Assembly: GCF_026213295.1 (NCBI RefSeq)
Contig: NC_079419.1
Span: forward strand, 21,083,180-21,147,179
Direction: 5' to 3'
Source: Gadus chalcogrammus
Lineage: Eukaryota; Chordata; Actinopteri; Gadiformes; Gadidae
Length of the DNA stretch: 64,000 nucleotides
Part shown: one piece after another, positions 53,824 through 64,000 of the stretch
How the letters are laid out: every line of letters starts with the position of its first letter
How positions within the stretch are numbered: position 1 is the first letter of the stretch
The notes under the pieces: model-generated
The model's input: only the letters and a program-made list of their open reading frames with translations
Database searches by the model: none
Told to the model about the DNA's origin: nothing
Translations under genes and position numbers: made by a program

Positions 53824-54271
53824 CCGGTGTAAGTACCATATCGGCTCGGCTTCCAGATCGGCTCGGGGTCCGTCGTCTGCTGATTACGTCACACAATAGC
53901 TATCTACAGCAATAAGGTATTTTATGGCTTAAATTAAAGAGCCTGTAATGATCTTTCATTTTGAACATAGACCATTCCCAACCTATCTGTATGGATAGTT
54001 TTCTTCTAAAAACAAAACATCCCTCGGAATCATCTTGGCTGTTAAGATAAGCCGTCCGTGTTGCCAGATTGGGCACATTTTCAGCCTGATTTGGCTACTT
54101 TGAATCACGTTAGGCTGGAACAAAAAAACAGCCAATCACAACTGTCCGACGTACAGCCAATCACAATGTACGCCCATTCAAGCGTACAGCCAATGATATT
54201 GTGTAACGTAATCAGCAGACGACGGACCCCGAGCCGATCTGGAAGCCGAGCCGATATGGTACTTACACCGG
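53824..54271. mobile_element. 448-bp element with ~74-bp near-perfect inverted repeats
   Basis: The left arm 53824-53897 begins CCGGTGTAAGTACCATATCG and the right arm 54198-54271 is its almost exact inverse, ending CGATATGGTACTTACACCGG. The middle, about 300 bp, has no coding frame but includes several CAGCCAATCA-type repeats (54130-54195). Few mismatches between arms suggest youth. The target duplication is at most two bases (AA), so the superfamily is unknown. Confidence 0.85.
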
Positions 54272-55214
54272 AAGTACTCTGATTTCTAGCATACCCCAGC
54301 AGATGCAGTCTTAACTTAATGGTGGATGCATTTTGTGCTATAATTACCAACAAAAACTTAATGGGAATGTAAAGTGAACTTTAATATAATAAAACTATAA
54401 TAAATAAAAATACTAATAATGTTGACATATATTATGAAATAGTATAGGCTACTTTTTGTGGAAATCTGAGTCTGGAATCTGCCCTCACCTACGTCAATCA
54501 ATTACTTGTCATTAATAACCATTTTAGTTAAGCATTGACCTTTTTATGTTTCGTTGAATGGTATCCTCTGTGCGTTCATTTATTTTTTTACATACAAATA
54601 ATTTGTTCTTTGTAGAGTTTTAGTTAGGCACTTTAAGCAACTCCTATATTGTAGCCTGTATTCTACTGAAGGCCTATCTGGTGTAATAAATGTAAATGTA
54701 TCATACCTATTAATAATAATTCATAATACTAATTTTGTGTGTGTGTGTGTCGGTTATGATGGAGCCTTGTTTCATCCTGCAAACTGGTTTAGTCTCCTCT
54801 AAAACCACGTCTGTTTCAAGATTATGAGAACACGCAGAAAATACGCCCTCTAGTGTCTGATGTGAATTTCTCTGAAGACACAGCAATTGAGCTGCAGGTT
54901 AAACCACAAGTACATATGACACAGCAATGGAGCTTAAGAATTCACGTGACTTCTTGAGTTTAAAATCGTGTTAAACTCTAAAAAGTGGCTAAGCTAGTGT
55001 CATAGCAATTTATCTTATAACTTCAACTAACTATAAGTATAAGGAATCGGGGAGTCCGGAAAAAGTATTGACAGAGACTTTATTGTTACCCACAAATTAG
55101 GAACAACAGAGCCGAGTATGGTTCGCAAAGACACTGACTGGGGCTCCGATCTCTCTTATCCATCCCAACTGAGCTGTTTTGCATGTAATATGACCTTCCT
55201 GGTATATGTTCAAA
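54272..55214. other. No recognised gene
   Basis: AT-rich sequence. Short (TG)n at 54737-54750. GTTTAAAACTCTAAAA-type stretches near 54960 resemble AACACAGAGGTTTTGGAGTT-like sequence near 53700, perhaps parts of one older repeat. No coding frame. Confidence 0.35.
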
Positions 55215-55391
55215 CAACCCAGTCGCCAAGAAAATACGTCCACGGTGTACGTTTCCATGAACACTGGATACGTAGCATTTCAACGTAAAAAATAGCGTGT
55301 TATACCTAGAGTATCCACGTGTGCCGCAGTGGAGGCGGGTTTCGGGGTTTGGGTTTCACGGCTTTCGCGGCAAATTGTGGACACGATTGTT

Positions 55392-55515
55392 TAGGGGGGG
55401 GGGGGGGGGAGACATGTTTGTTGAGGGGGGGGGGGGGAACACGATTGTAGGGGGGGGGGGGGGGGCACGTTTGTTGAGGGGGGGGGAGACACGTTTGTAG
55501 GGGGGGGGGGCACGC
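55392..55515. repeat. G-run minisatellite in the left foldback arm
   Basis: Five G runs of about 8-18 bases separated by GACATGTTTGTTGA, ACACGATTGTA, CACGTTTGTTGA-type linkers. Strong G-quadruplex potential. Mirrored by C runs at 58088-58280 that differ in number and length of runs. Confidence 0.92.
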
Positions 55516-56294
55516 TCGACAACGAGAGTTGGTTTTTATTGAACGCTCGACAACGAGAGTTGGTTTTTATTGAACGAGACTTCAACACGGAACAGCTGCA
55601 CGAAACGATGGTCACGTCACTCTCGGTGACGGTGTCGACAATAATGAACACACGAACAATGTTAATAGAACAACACGCAACCACATAACATCCCGAACCC
55701 ATTAACCCCACTTAATCCTAACAACAAAACAAGTTAACAAAAGCCCCATTTGTCAACTGAGAACCCAAATTCCCAGAATCCCCCGCGGCTCCGGAACACG
55801 GCGTAGCTTATATTAATCTTTATTATCTGAATGGGAAATGCAATATTTTAGGACAGATACACCATTAAACGCGTTTCTAATGACATTTCTAGCGAGAAAT
55901 GTACATTTTCCTTACATAATCTTCAGTCAGTGAATGTGTAGATAACAAAAAGTGAATCTGTATTTCTCTCATTACATTTTGTCATTATTGAAGAGAGGCC
56001 TGATTCTCAGATATGCATATTGGACTGTTAGGGTATAGGTCTGGGAAGAACTTCAGGCCAAAATCTTGCAAGCGAGCCGCTGGGTGCAGGTGCAACGAGA
56101 TGGAGCACTTGCTGAGCCTGGACTTTCATAATCTTCGCTCTGTGAATGTAAAGGATGTTTGGTCGGATGTTACGACGAAGAATCATAATGTGAATGGGAA
56201 TATTCTATAAATCTCTTGATATCATCTTTCGTCTCAACACTTCTGCTGCAGCCACTTAAAGTCTCACTCCGAGAACCTTAAAATATGAATCAAT

Positions 56295-56895
56295 CCATTA
56301 GAAGTATGAAAATATCTTCCCGGTGGTGCAACAGAGCAAACAAGGTGTCCTTTGACATCTACGTTTCGAGACGATTGCAACAGTGCCACACATGATCATA
56401 TTTGAATATGTTTCGGGGTAGTAATTAGCTGTCGATTTTGGAGGCCTTTATCAATAATGACCAGCTATAGATTTGCTTCCCGATGGAGATTTTTGACAAA
56501 TTACATGTTAATTAGCATCTACACGTTAAGCTGAGTCCAATGAGATCAAGCTCGGCCTCTTGCTACACCGAGATCATGTCCTAGACCTAGGTGTACCATG
56601 TAAAATACATGTTACCATTAGCTAGAGTGTCGTTCTTGGTGTCATTGGACTCAGCTCAACGTGTAGATGCTAAATAACATGTCATTTGTGACTAATCTTT
56701 ATCGGGAAGCAAATCAATAGCTGCTCAGTATTGATTAAGGCCTCCAATTTCGACAGCTAATTACTACCATTAAACATGTTCGAATATGCTCATGTGTGGC
56801 ACCGTTGCAATCGCCTGGAAGCGTAGATGTTGAAGGACACCTTGTTCGTCCTCTTACGCCACCGTGAAGATATTTACATGCTTCTGATTGACTAA
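56295..56895. repeat. Inner ~600-bp palindrome of the foldback element
   Basis: The left arm (about 56295-56550, with GTGTCCTTTGACATCTACG and TAATTAGCTGTCGA) and right arm (about 56640-56895, with CGTAGATGTTGAAGGACACC and TCGACAGCTAATTA) are inverted copies at perhaps 85 percent identity, around a ~90-bp spacer. More diverged than the outer arms, so older. Confidence 0.85.
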
Positions 56896-57539
56896 TGAAT
56901 TGATTCAGCTATTCCCCCAGAAGTCTGGGGTCAAAAGGTCAAAAGGAGACGGCACCACGCCGGGGTGGATCCAGATCTCGGGCAACAGCGCAGGGTTGCC
57001 AGGTCCTGCAAAAAACGTGCCCCCCACATACCGTTCAAAATCCACCCAAAATGTCCTAGAAGCATCCCAAATAAAAAATGATATTATTGGCCATTTTGGC
57101 CAACGTTTTGAAAGTAATACTATTTGAGGGAATATTTTTTTGTTGTTGTTTTAGCAGCGAAATGCACCGTGTGCGTGTGTGCGTGTGTGTGTCTGTGTCT
57201 GTGTGTCTGTGCGTGCTTGTGTGTGCTTGTGTGTGTGTGTGTCTGTGCGTGTGCGTGCGTGTGTGTGTGTGTATAACACGCTATTTTATGTTGAAATGCG
57301 ACGTAATCCAGTGTTCACGAAACGTACACTGTCAACGTAGGTATGCTTTTGGCGACTGGGTTGGCTCTCAGATATACGTGTTTCTAACAAGATGATATCA
57401 TTAAAAGTTACATAAAGTAACAGTTTAATAACACAAACGCAGGAAGCACGTGAGCTGCTAGTTTAGCGAAAGCAACCTGACGTCGTTGAAACATGCGAGC
57501 GAGCCGATCAAATAACTATAAAACTAAAGATCAGACACA

Positions 57540-57780
57540 ATCACTGACTTAAGATTATGCAAGTAAAAAGTATATTTCTCGCTAGAAATGTTATTAGAAA
57601 CACGTTTAACGGTGAATCGGTCCTAAAATATTGCATTTCCCATTCAGATAATAAAGATCATACACATTCACCGACTGAAGATTATGTAAGGAAAATGTAC
57701 ATTTCTCGCTAGAAATGTCATTAGAAACGCGTTTATTGGTGTATCTGTCCTAAAATATTGCATTTCCCATTCAGATAATA
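57540..57780. repeat. Tandem ~120-bp duplication at the inner end of the right arm
   Basis: The unit TTTCTCGCTAGAAATGT ... CCCATTCAGATAATAAAGAT occurs twice (about 57545-57660 and 57665-57785). Only the second copy is close to the left-arm sequence. Confidence 0.8.
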
Positions 57781-58087
57781 AAGATTAATATAAGCTACGC
57801 CGTGTTCCGGAGCCGCGGGGGATTCTGGGAATTGGGGTTCTCAGTTGACAAATGGGGCTTTTGTTAACTTGTTTTGTTGTTAGGATTAAGTGGGGTTAAT
57901 GGGTTCGGGATGTTATGTGGTTGTGTGTTGTTCTATTAACATTGTTCGTGTGTTCATTATTGTCGACACCGTCACCGAGAGTGACGTGACCATCGTTTCG
58001 TGCAGCTGTTCCGTGTTGAAGTCTCGTTCAATAAAAACCAACTCTCGTTGTCGAGCGTTCAATAAAAACCAACTCTCGTTGTCGAGC

Positions 58088-58280
58088 GTGCCCCCCCCCT
58101 ACAAACGTGTCTCCCCCCCCCTCAACAAACGTGTCCCCCCCCCCCCCCCCCTTCAACTAACGTGTCCCCCCCCCTACAATCGTGTGTCCGCCCCCCCCCC
58201 CCCCTCAACAAACGTGTCTCCCCCCCCCCCCCCCCCCTCCCCGGTCAACAACAGTCTCCCCCCCCCCCCCCCCCCCTAAA
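58088..58280. repeat. C-run minisatellite in the right foldback arm
   Basis: At least seven C runs of 8-18 bases separated by CTCAACAAACGTGTC / CTACAATCGTGT linkers: the inverse of the G-run block at 55392-55515 but with more units, so the array has changed length since the arms formed. Confidence 0.92.
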
Positions 58281-58462
58281 CAATCGTGTCCACAATTTGC
58301 CGCGAAAGCCGTGAAACCCAAACCCCGAAACCCACCTCCCCAGCGGCACACGTGGATACTATAGGTATAACACGCTATTTTTTACGTTGAAATGCTACGT
58401 ATCCAGTGTTCATGGAAACGTACACCGTGGACGTATTTTCTTGGCGACTGGGTTGGTTCAAA

Positions 58463-58911
58463 ATGGCCTTAATTGGCATGGACGGTCAGCCTTGCATTCC
58501 TTTAGGTATGTGTTCATCTCCTGTAGTTAATCTAAGAAATGGGAGGATGTCAGTAGCCTGGGCCCCAACGTCCTTGGCGCCTTATCAGGCCCTTGCTCTG
58601 AGCCCAGAGGTGGTTTCTCTACTTTCCACCATTAATGTTTATGCCTGATTTATATAGGCCTGATAATACTCATAGTTAATATAAAAGTAATGGTTAATTT
58701 CTCCCACATATCCCCCCTTGTTGGGGCCGATAAGGTTCCAACAAAATTACTTGAATTATTGCTAAGCCTATATGCTGCTAAGCCCTTGCCAAATTGACAC
58801 CACATCTGGTCATCGGTAAAAACCTCAGAGCTTCCACAGGGATTTCAACCTGCAATATTTTCAGGGATTTCAACCTGATTTTAGGCCAAAAAGATTTACC
58901 AAATGCAGTGT
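58463..58911. other. Flank of the foldback element, LTR-like
   Basis: No gene. CATATCCCCCCTTGTTGGGGCC near 58708-58730 reads as a purine tract on the minus strand, which would suit the retroviral remnant at 59990-62640, but no LTR pair could be defined. Confidence 0.3.
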
Positions 58912-58920
58912 ATTATTAAT

Positions 58921-59296
58921 AATAATAATAAATTTTATTTATAATGCACTTTATATTCAAGAATCTCAAAGTGCTTCAGAGAAAAAAATACCAAAAAACT
59001 ATTAAAAAGGGGGATCCTCAAAGAAAGTTTAGCTAAATGCTCTTTTAAAGAGATGGGTTTTGAGGTTCCGTTTAAAAAGAGCTGTTGTCTGTGGAGCCCT
59101 CAGGTGGTCAGGGAGGGCGTTCCCTAGTCTAGGGGCAGCAGCAGAAAAGGCCCGATCACCCATGGTGCACAGCTTCGTATGTCGGGTTTGGAGGGTGTGA
59201 GTGGATCCTGAACGGAGTGTACGTGAGTTTGTCGGGGGGGTGAGGAGTTCCTGAAGGTAGAGGGGGGCAAGTCCGTGAAGGCACTGGTGGGTGAGG
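58921..59296 (-). mobile_element. LINE 3'-end insertion with 9-bp duplication
   Basis: Almost identical to the last 380 bp of the LINE at 47041-48878 (same GTGCATTATAAATAAAATTT tail then ATT repeats), truncated at 5'. Flanked by ATTATTAAT at 58912-58920 and 59297-59305. It encodes only the last ~80 codons of the reverse-transcriptase protein. Confidence 0.88.
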
Positions 59297-59305
59297 ATTA
59301 TTAAT

Positions 59306-59989
59306 ACTTAGATCCCTACAAGTTATTCATATGTAATCATAAAACCTTTCTAATCATAATAACACAATATTCCATATTCATCATGCAACTATATCAAATG
59401 TGTATCTAGAATACCCACATAATAATCATAAACAGCATAATAATCAATAATCATTCAGCATGCATTGAAAATTGGCATTTCAAAAATATGTGACATAATA
59501 TTATGCATTTAAAAAATACGTGACCCAATATTATACTAAAAATAGACATAATAACATACATTTAAAAATGTGTGACATAATATTATACTAAGTAATATAC
59601 TTTTAAAGAAATACGTGACATAATAATATGCGTCATAATAATACACTCAAAAACTGATGTTACATCATAATACAGTTTTTAGAAATTTGAGATTGTCTGC
59701 AGGCTTGCATTTGAATGATTTGAATGGCTCAGGTGATCTTCATGTATTGGTGCGCAGGATACAAGTGGGGGATTTTGGACATTGTCATAGATGTTGCTCC
59801 TGTTGGCTGAAATCAAGCCTTGTAGATCACGAGGCCGGCTCACATGGAGAGGTTACTAGCACATCGTGTGAGCCTTCACCTGGTGTTTGATATATCACAG
59901 TCCGCTCTCCTCTTCAGGTTCGCTCTGAAGCACTTTTCCATAGAGCTTCCACTCCCAATAATTTGACTCATCTATGCCAGTTACCCTAA
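59306..59989. repeat. AT-rich imperfect tandem repeats and unassigned sequence
   Basis: Between about 59470 and 59655 units of the type AAATACGTGACATAATATTA recur four to five times. The rest to 59989 has no coding frame I can support; it may be the remainder of the retroviral remnant. Confidence 0.55.
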
Positions 59990-60730
59990 GGGTCATCTCC
60001 CTGGAGAGCCTAGATGATATCATAGATCACTTTCAGCATCATTGTGTGGCTGTCGCTCCTGGCTCGGCTGGGTCTGGTCCCGGGGTAGTTGGTCAGCCCC
60101 AGCCGAGTCTGCATCTGACTCCCCCTCACGCTCATCCCTGGTTTTGGGTTGAGCGGCTTTTGTGCAGTGGTTGAGGTGTTACCATGTGGCACTTCCTTCC
60201 ACTTGGATGGCTGTTGGTGTTGCGTTGGTGACTTTGTATGGTCCTTCTCTCCTGGGCTCGTTCCACTTTCTCCTGAACACCCTTAGGTACACTTGGTCAC
60301 CTTGTTCCACACCTCTGGGTGGATCCTCCTACAACTCTGAAACTTTGTTTCTCTTGCTGGAATTACAAACTTATGTACAACAGTTAGATGTTCAAACATA
60401 TTTTACTTAATTCTATTTCTAATTACTCTAATGCAGGGGTCGGCAACCTATGGCACGCGTGCCACAGTTGGCACGCCGCAGAATAAACACTGGCACGGCA
60501 CCTCAGTGTTATTACGATACTCACTTTATCTGTCCCGTTTAAAAAAAAAAAGCCTTTTGTCTGCCGGCACTAGGACCCGGAGGACACCACTGGATTTGAT
60601 GTTGGAGTGTGGCCATTGGTCAGGTTGCAGCGGGAGAATTTCAGATCAAATTGTCTGAAATTCAAGCGCACGCACTGTCCGCTGTCTTCGTGCTGACATA
60701 AATTAATGACAGAGCGTGATATTGTGAACA

Positions 60731-61575
60731 ATGGCCACACCCGCTGCAGCTAAAACTAGGCCATTCCAGTGCTGCTGGACACAAGAGTTTGGTTTTGTAT
60801 TTGTGAAGGACCGTGCTGTGTGCATTTTATGCTGTGAGAATGTTGTGTGCAGAACGTCAAGTGTTGAGCTTGACCCGACGTCACTGGCAGAGAGTAGTGA
60901 GCTTGGACAGAAGCATACGGCATTACTATGTGGAAATAGTAACATAGTTACGCCATTAAATGCGTTTATGGAAACATTTTTAGCGAGAAATGTGCATTTT
61001 ACTTTCATAATGTTCGCTCGGTGAATGTGAAGGATGTTTGGTTTGATAGTTATGACGAAGAGGGAACGCTCCGTTCACTTGCATGGACAGAGTCTCTGGT
61101 TGCTAAGCAACCTCAACGTCTTGGCGGGCTATATATCTGCGGATCAACACTACAAATGCTGGAAACACACCAGACACACCATGTGAAGTTATTTAACCCG
61201 ATTATTGTTATTTATATCAGAGATTATTTAATCTAACCCGATCTAAACTCTATCACCCAAACACGGCGGCGTTTGGGTTTCCTACCTCGGACTCCAGCGT
61301 ACCTTTGCGTCATTTTGAGACGAAGCAAGAGAAGACCTTCAAAGACCAAGCAGACTAATTAGAGTCAATCAAACGTGCTGTGTCCAGATATGAAAAACAA
61401 GCTTGCTCCTTCAAGGATTTTACCACTGCTAAAGATCACGGGACAGAAGCAAGTTATCGCATTGCGCATTGCATTGCAAAGCATGGGAAGCCGTTTACAG
61501 ATGGCGAATTTATTAAGGAGGTTAACAACGGAGCACTCTGAGGCATGTTTGCAACTCAAAGTAGGCCTAACTAAC
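60731..61575 (+). pseudogene. hAT transposase N-terminal relic (GTF2IRD2/ZBED-like)
   Basis: The plus strand reads AVCILCCENVV after TQEFGFVFVKDR, a decayed BED-type zinc finger, and at 61388-61560 RYEKQACSFKDF, then SYRIAHCIAKHGKPFTDGEF, motifs of the hAT transposases related to GTF2IRD2/ZBED proteins. Between them lies foreign sequence (60955-61370). The catalytic core and dimerisation domain are absent. Confidence 0.7.
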
Positions 61576-61617
61576 TACAAGCCACAGATCACAGAGCTCA
61601 GTCAAGCAAAGCAGGGC

Positions 61618-62075
61618 CAGGGATCACACTGACTGTCTGGTAGGCATCTGATAATTTGATGTTGCTTCAGCTTACACTAGTTTTAGTTCAAATGTGTAGC
61701 TGTTTTTCAGTCTTTGAAATGTTGATGTGGCTATTTTGTTAAGAATACAGATACTGTTATTGTTGAGAATCAAATTCCAGGTATATTGGGAAGAAAAATG
61801 TATTTTGTGTCATAATTTATCTTTGCGTTATTGTTGATAAAAGCCAGGGATCACACTGACTGTCTGGTAGGCATCTGATAATTTGATGTTGCCTCAGCCT
61901 ACACTAGTTTTAGTTTAAATGTGTAGCTGTTTTTCAGTCTTTGAAATATTGATGTGGCTATTTTGTTAAGAATACAGATACTGTTATTGTTGAGAATAAA
62001 ATTCCAGGTATATTGGAAAAAATAAAAAAATTGTGACATAATTTAACTTTGCGTTATTGTTGATAATGGCACACT
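61618..62075. repeat. About 230-bp tandem duplication
   Basis: The unit starting AGGGATCACACTGACTGTCT recurs at about 61848 with few differences; both units end with CTTTGCGTTATTGTTGATAA. Confidence 0.92.
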
Positions 62076-62640
62076 AGATGAGAAGAAAATTTCAAACTGG
62101 CACTCCATGTCACAAAGGTTGCCGACCCCTGCTCTAATGGAAGTCCCTTTTGGGAACTTTGAATGTTAGGTGAATGCATGGGTCGACCCTTAAGCATTTC
62201 ATGCGGGGTTAGGTGCGTCGTTCTGTTAGCTTGCATGCGATAACTCATTAGTGTTAGTGGTAGTGAATCAATCCAATTCAATTTAGTGCTTGCACAAATG
62301 TTGTTAATTTTTGTCTTGAGCGTCCCATTCACTCTTTCCACCATACCTTGTGGTTGAGGATGGGATAGTCTTTATTTGACATGCACATGTTGAATAACTT
62401 GTTTGAGTGTTGGCATGACTTCTCTAGTCAGAAACTTGATTATTGTAGCCGCACTTTGGTCTTTTGATGGGACTGCTTCTGCCCATCTGCTGAACCTGTC
62501 AATGACAACTTCATGTACAACATGTCAACATAGTCCCTGACCAAATGTCAAAACGGTCCTCCAGGTGTGGGAATGTGTCCCATTGGGGTAGTGAATGTTT
62601 TTCTTACACTGTTTTTTTCAAATATTTCACGCTCATTTAG

Positions 62641-63499
62641 CTGGATGTCAATCATTGTTTGCAAGTATGGTGAAGAAAACCTTGTTTTCTAATTCTCCTC
62701 AATACCTCCCCCCTTGCGCAATGGCCAAAACCATGCGCATTAAATGATAAGCAGATCTAAGAACGCCGTTCGTGCAACCAACGTCGAAACGTCTAACCTT
62801 AACCATCAGTGAACTAAAACCAATCTTTTGGTAAGGGAAATCGAAACCAGTATGTCCAAAACCAAAGCCAAATATGGGTGGGTTTACCATCAGCCGCCTG
62901 AAACCACGCTGTTCCAAAGTCATGCACTAAACCGAAAAACGTACATGCGTTAGTGGGCTCCTATACCACAAAGGTAAAATAAAATAAAACGACATGCCCC
63001 GTTCCAAGACCACCTCTGCTGCCAGAGTTGACATATCTGACTCCTGTTCCCCCTCCACCTTTCACCAGCCGGCTCCTCCTATGATGGTTGCAGTTCGTCA
63101 CTTCATGATCAAGTGAGCCAGTGCTCACAGTGACCCTACCAAGTAATCGTGACTGTGCCTGTTTCAGGTTGTCCCAGGCTTCAAGGTGGGATCTTACCCG
63201 TCGTTGGCTAACCAGCCTTCCATACTGGCTCGCTGCAGGATGCCGTGCCTGGGATACATTCAATCCCCACCCATATGGTAGTATAGATTGCAATGTGAAG
63301 GGATGGAGACAGAGTCTTCAGTCCCATTTGCCCATGCAGCCAAGTGTGTGCGTAATGGATACACGTCAGGGTGACTATAAAACAAAAGGTAATTTATCAG
63401 AGTTAAAATTATAAAAGTGTTGCAGCAGCAGTAGTGGCATTTGAAAGGTAAACCAACTACTTCCGAATCCAAATTGAGAACATAGCATGTAGGACCCCT
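62641..63499. other. No recognised gene
   Basis: Two plausible but unsupported frames (62699-62923 minus, 63121-63414 plus) show no family motif. ACCAAAGCC/AAACCGAAA-type stretches occur at 62815-62940. No tandem repeats or element ends were identified. Confidence 0.35.
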
Positions 63500-63708
63500 T
63501 CCCAGCAGGGGGGAACGTTGCTCTACAGCCCAGAAAAGACCTGCAATATTATTTTAGCATGTGGGGTTCTGCATAATATTGCGCTGGCAAATGGGGTGCC
63601 ATTTGCCGACCTGCAGCCAGATGACCCGATGCCCAGAGATCCCTGGCCACAGGCGCCACATGCTCGAGCTCTACGACGAAGGGAGGATTTAATTCGGCTC
63701 TTCTAATA
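63500..63708 (+). pseudogene. Harbinger transposase C-terminus (HARBI1-like)
   Basis: Plus-strand frame with LYSPEKTCNIILACGVLHNI and ending RREDLIRLF then TAA at 63704-63706. This matches the helix after the last catalytic acid in HARBI1-like transposases. The preceding sequence back to 63480 does not continue the domain, so the gene is 5'-truncated here. It is a different subfamily from the copies at 32466 and 50331. It faces the gene below. Confidence 0.68.
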
Positions 63709-63828
63709 TTTAAAGGGTAAGCAACAAGTTTATTTTTTGGTTAAAAACAAGACAGAGATAGAAGTACAGCAAACCAATTTATTTATGTAGCATCCTTCAA
63801 GTTCTCATTGATTAGTTTCAATGTTTCA

Positions 63829-64000
63829 TTAATCGCTAACAGAGTTATTGATGTCCACCATTGACCTGCATATCTCTGTTTGTTTGTCCAGGACCTCTGC
63901 AGTCAAGACCGATGAGTGCAGACCAGCACTTCGGCCAGACACGCGTTCCGGCTGCTTCGGCGGCGGCGGCGGCCCTTCCGTTTCTTTTTCAACTGGGCTT
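63829..64000 (-). CDS. Harbinger Myb/SANT-like accessory protein, C-terminal part
   Basis: Minus-strand frame entering from the right edge, with a run of prolines (GPPPPPKQPERV) and ending VLDKQTEICRSMVDINNSV before TAA at 63829-63831. This tail is characteristic of the Myb-like protein that brings Harbinger transposase to the nucleus and to element ends. Only the last 56 codons are in the window. Its convergent arrangement with the transposase at 63500 suggests one Harbinger element whose remainder lies to the right. Confidence 0.6.
   Translation of the reverse strand, partial: SPVEKETEGPPPPPKQPERVSGRSAGLHSSVLTAEVLDKQTEICRSMVDINNSVSD

Larger units (their letters stand above)
55215..58455. 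mobile_element. 3.24-kb foldback element with G-run arms, unclassified
   Basis: Ends CAACCCAGTCGCCAAGAAAA and TTTTCTTGGCGACTGGGTTG are exact inverses, flanked by the 7-bp direct repeat GTTCAAA (55208-55214 and 58456-58462). Arms of about 730-790 bp (55215-55945 and 57665-58455) are nearly identical inverted copies. Each contains a block of G (left) or C (right) runs, then a conserved block (GACTTCAACACGGAACAGC), and ends near TGACATTTCTAGCGAGAAAT. The centre has its own 600-bp palindrome and a diverged third copy of the terminus (57270-57366). No transposase or other open frame is present. A 7-bp duplication with such long arms fits no family I can name safely. Confidence 0.85.
60434..62131 (+). 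mobile_element. hAT element, 8-bp duplication CTCTAATG, with transposase relic
   Basis: Ends CAGGGGTCGGCAACCTATGG and AAAGGTTGCCGACCCCTG, with CTCTAATG at 60426-60433 and 62132-62139. It contains a plus-strand transposase relic, a segment (about 60955-61090) related to the foldback element's sequence at 56130-56200, and a 230-bp tandem duplication near its right end. Confidence 0.9.
59990..62640 (-). pseudogene. Endogenous retrovirus integrase remnant, split by a hAT
   Basis: Minus strand. 62132-62640 holds the integrase core end with the DRFSRWAEAVP block, the loss of the aspartate-asparagine-glycine block at about 62350-62370, and [13 protein letters not shown] with the third catalytic acid. 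A hAT (60434-62131) interrupts at its duplication CTCTAATG. Beyond it, 59990-60425 continues with the integrase C-terminal domain (VFRRKWNEPRREGPYKV and ATWYHLNHC). Frames are broken in several places and no env or LTR could be identified. Animal retroviral lineage, long inactive. Confidence 0.75.

Noticed and set aside
55392..58280. Telomere-like or rDNA-like G-rich sequence
   Set aside because: The linkers do not match the vertebrate telomere repeat or any rRNA; the runs are part of the mirrored arms of a mobile element.
58088..58364. Proline-rich protein frames in the foldback arms
   Set aside because: They are the C-run array read as proline codons; the mirrored arm gives glycine runs. 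No start context or conserved domain.

Overview
The window looks like nuclear DNA from a teleost fish, and probably a gadiform (cod-like) fish. The reasons are a fish-type TRIM gene, the 3' end of kif20b with ordinary GT-AG introns, very long CA/TG microsatellites inside introns, and a dense nest of fish-type transposons. One of these has the integrase-before-reverse-transcriptase order of the Gmr1 group, first described from Atlantic cod. About 90 percent of the window is mobile or repetitive DNA. A run of exactly 100 N at 36638-36737 marks an assembly gap, so the halves left and right of it need not be adjacent in the animal.

Layout. 1-3.6 kb: a TRIM (RING/B-box/coiled coil/PRY-SPRY) gene on the minus strand with one in-frame stop, and a hAT element in its 5' intron. 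3.6-12.5 kb: terminal-inverted-repeat elements, a 2-kb TTAA-flanked element holding a ~930-bp palindrome, a nine-exon hAT transposase gene with one frameshift, and an element carrying two spliced exons of unknown origin. 13-22 kb: a Harbinger relic, then a Ty3/gypsy element split by a DIRS retrotransposon, which is itself split by a hAT. 22-25 kb: a BEL/Pao relic and a possible unrecognised terminal exon. 25.36-36.43 kb: the last nine coding exons of kif20b (minus strand), with introns swollen by microsatellites, minisatellites and at least six transposon insertions.

Right of the gap: a non-LTR relic, a second DIRS piece with a solo LTR inside, another LTR, a shorter relative of the TTAA element (39.6-40.6 kb), the complete Gmr1-like element with both LTRs and a nested LINE (42.8-49.6 kb), a Harbinger element with a degraded two-exon transposase, an L2-like LINE tail, a small TIR element (53.8-54.3 kb), a 3.24-kb foldback element with G-run arms and a 7-bp target duplication (55.2-58.5 kb), an endogenous-retrovirus integrase split by a hAT, and the start of another Harbinger element at the right edge.

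The host genes (TRIM and kif20b) have no visible functional link. The other genes serve transposition, and most copies are broken. The least explained pieces are the 3.24-kb foldback element, the palindrome present in only one of two TTAA elements, the exon-carrying TIR element, and the complementary CA and UG tracts that flank two kif20b exons. Family assignments come from reading translations and termini by eye; no database search was possible.
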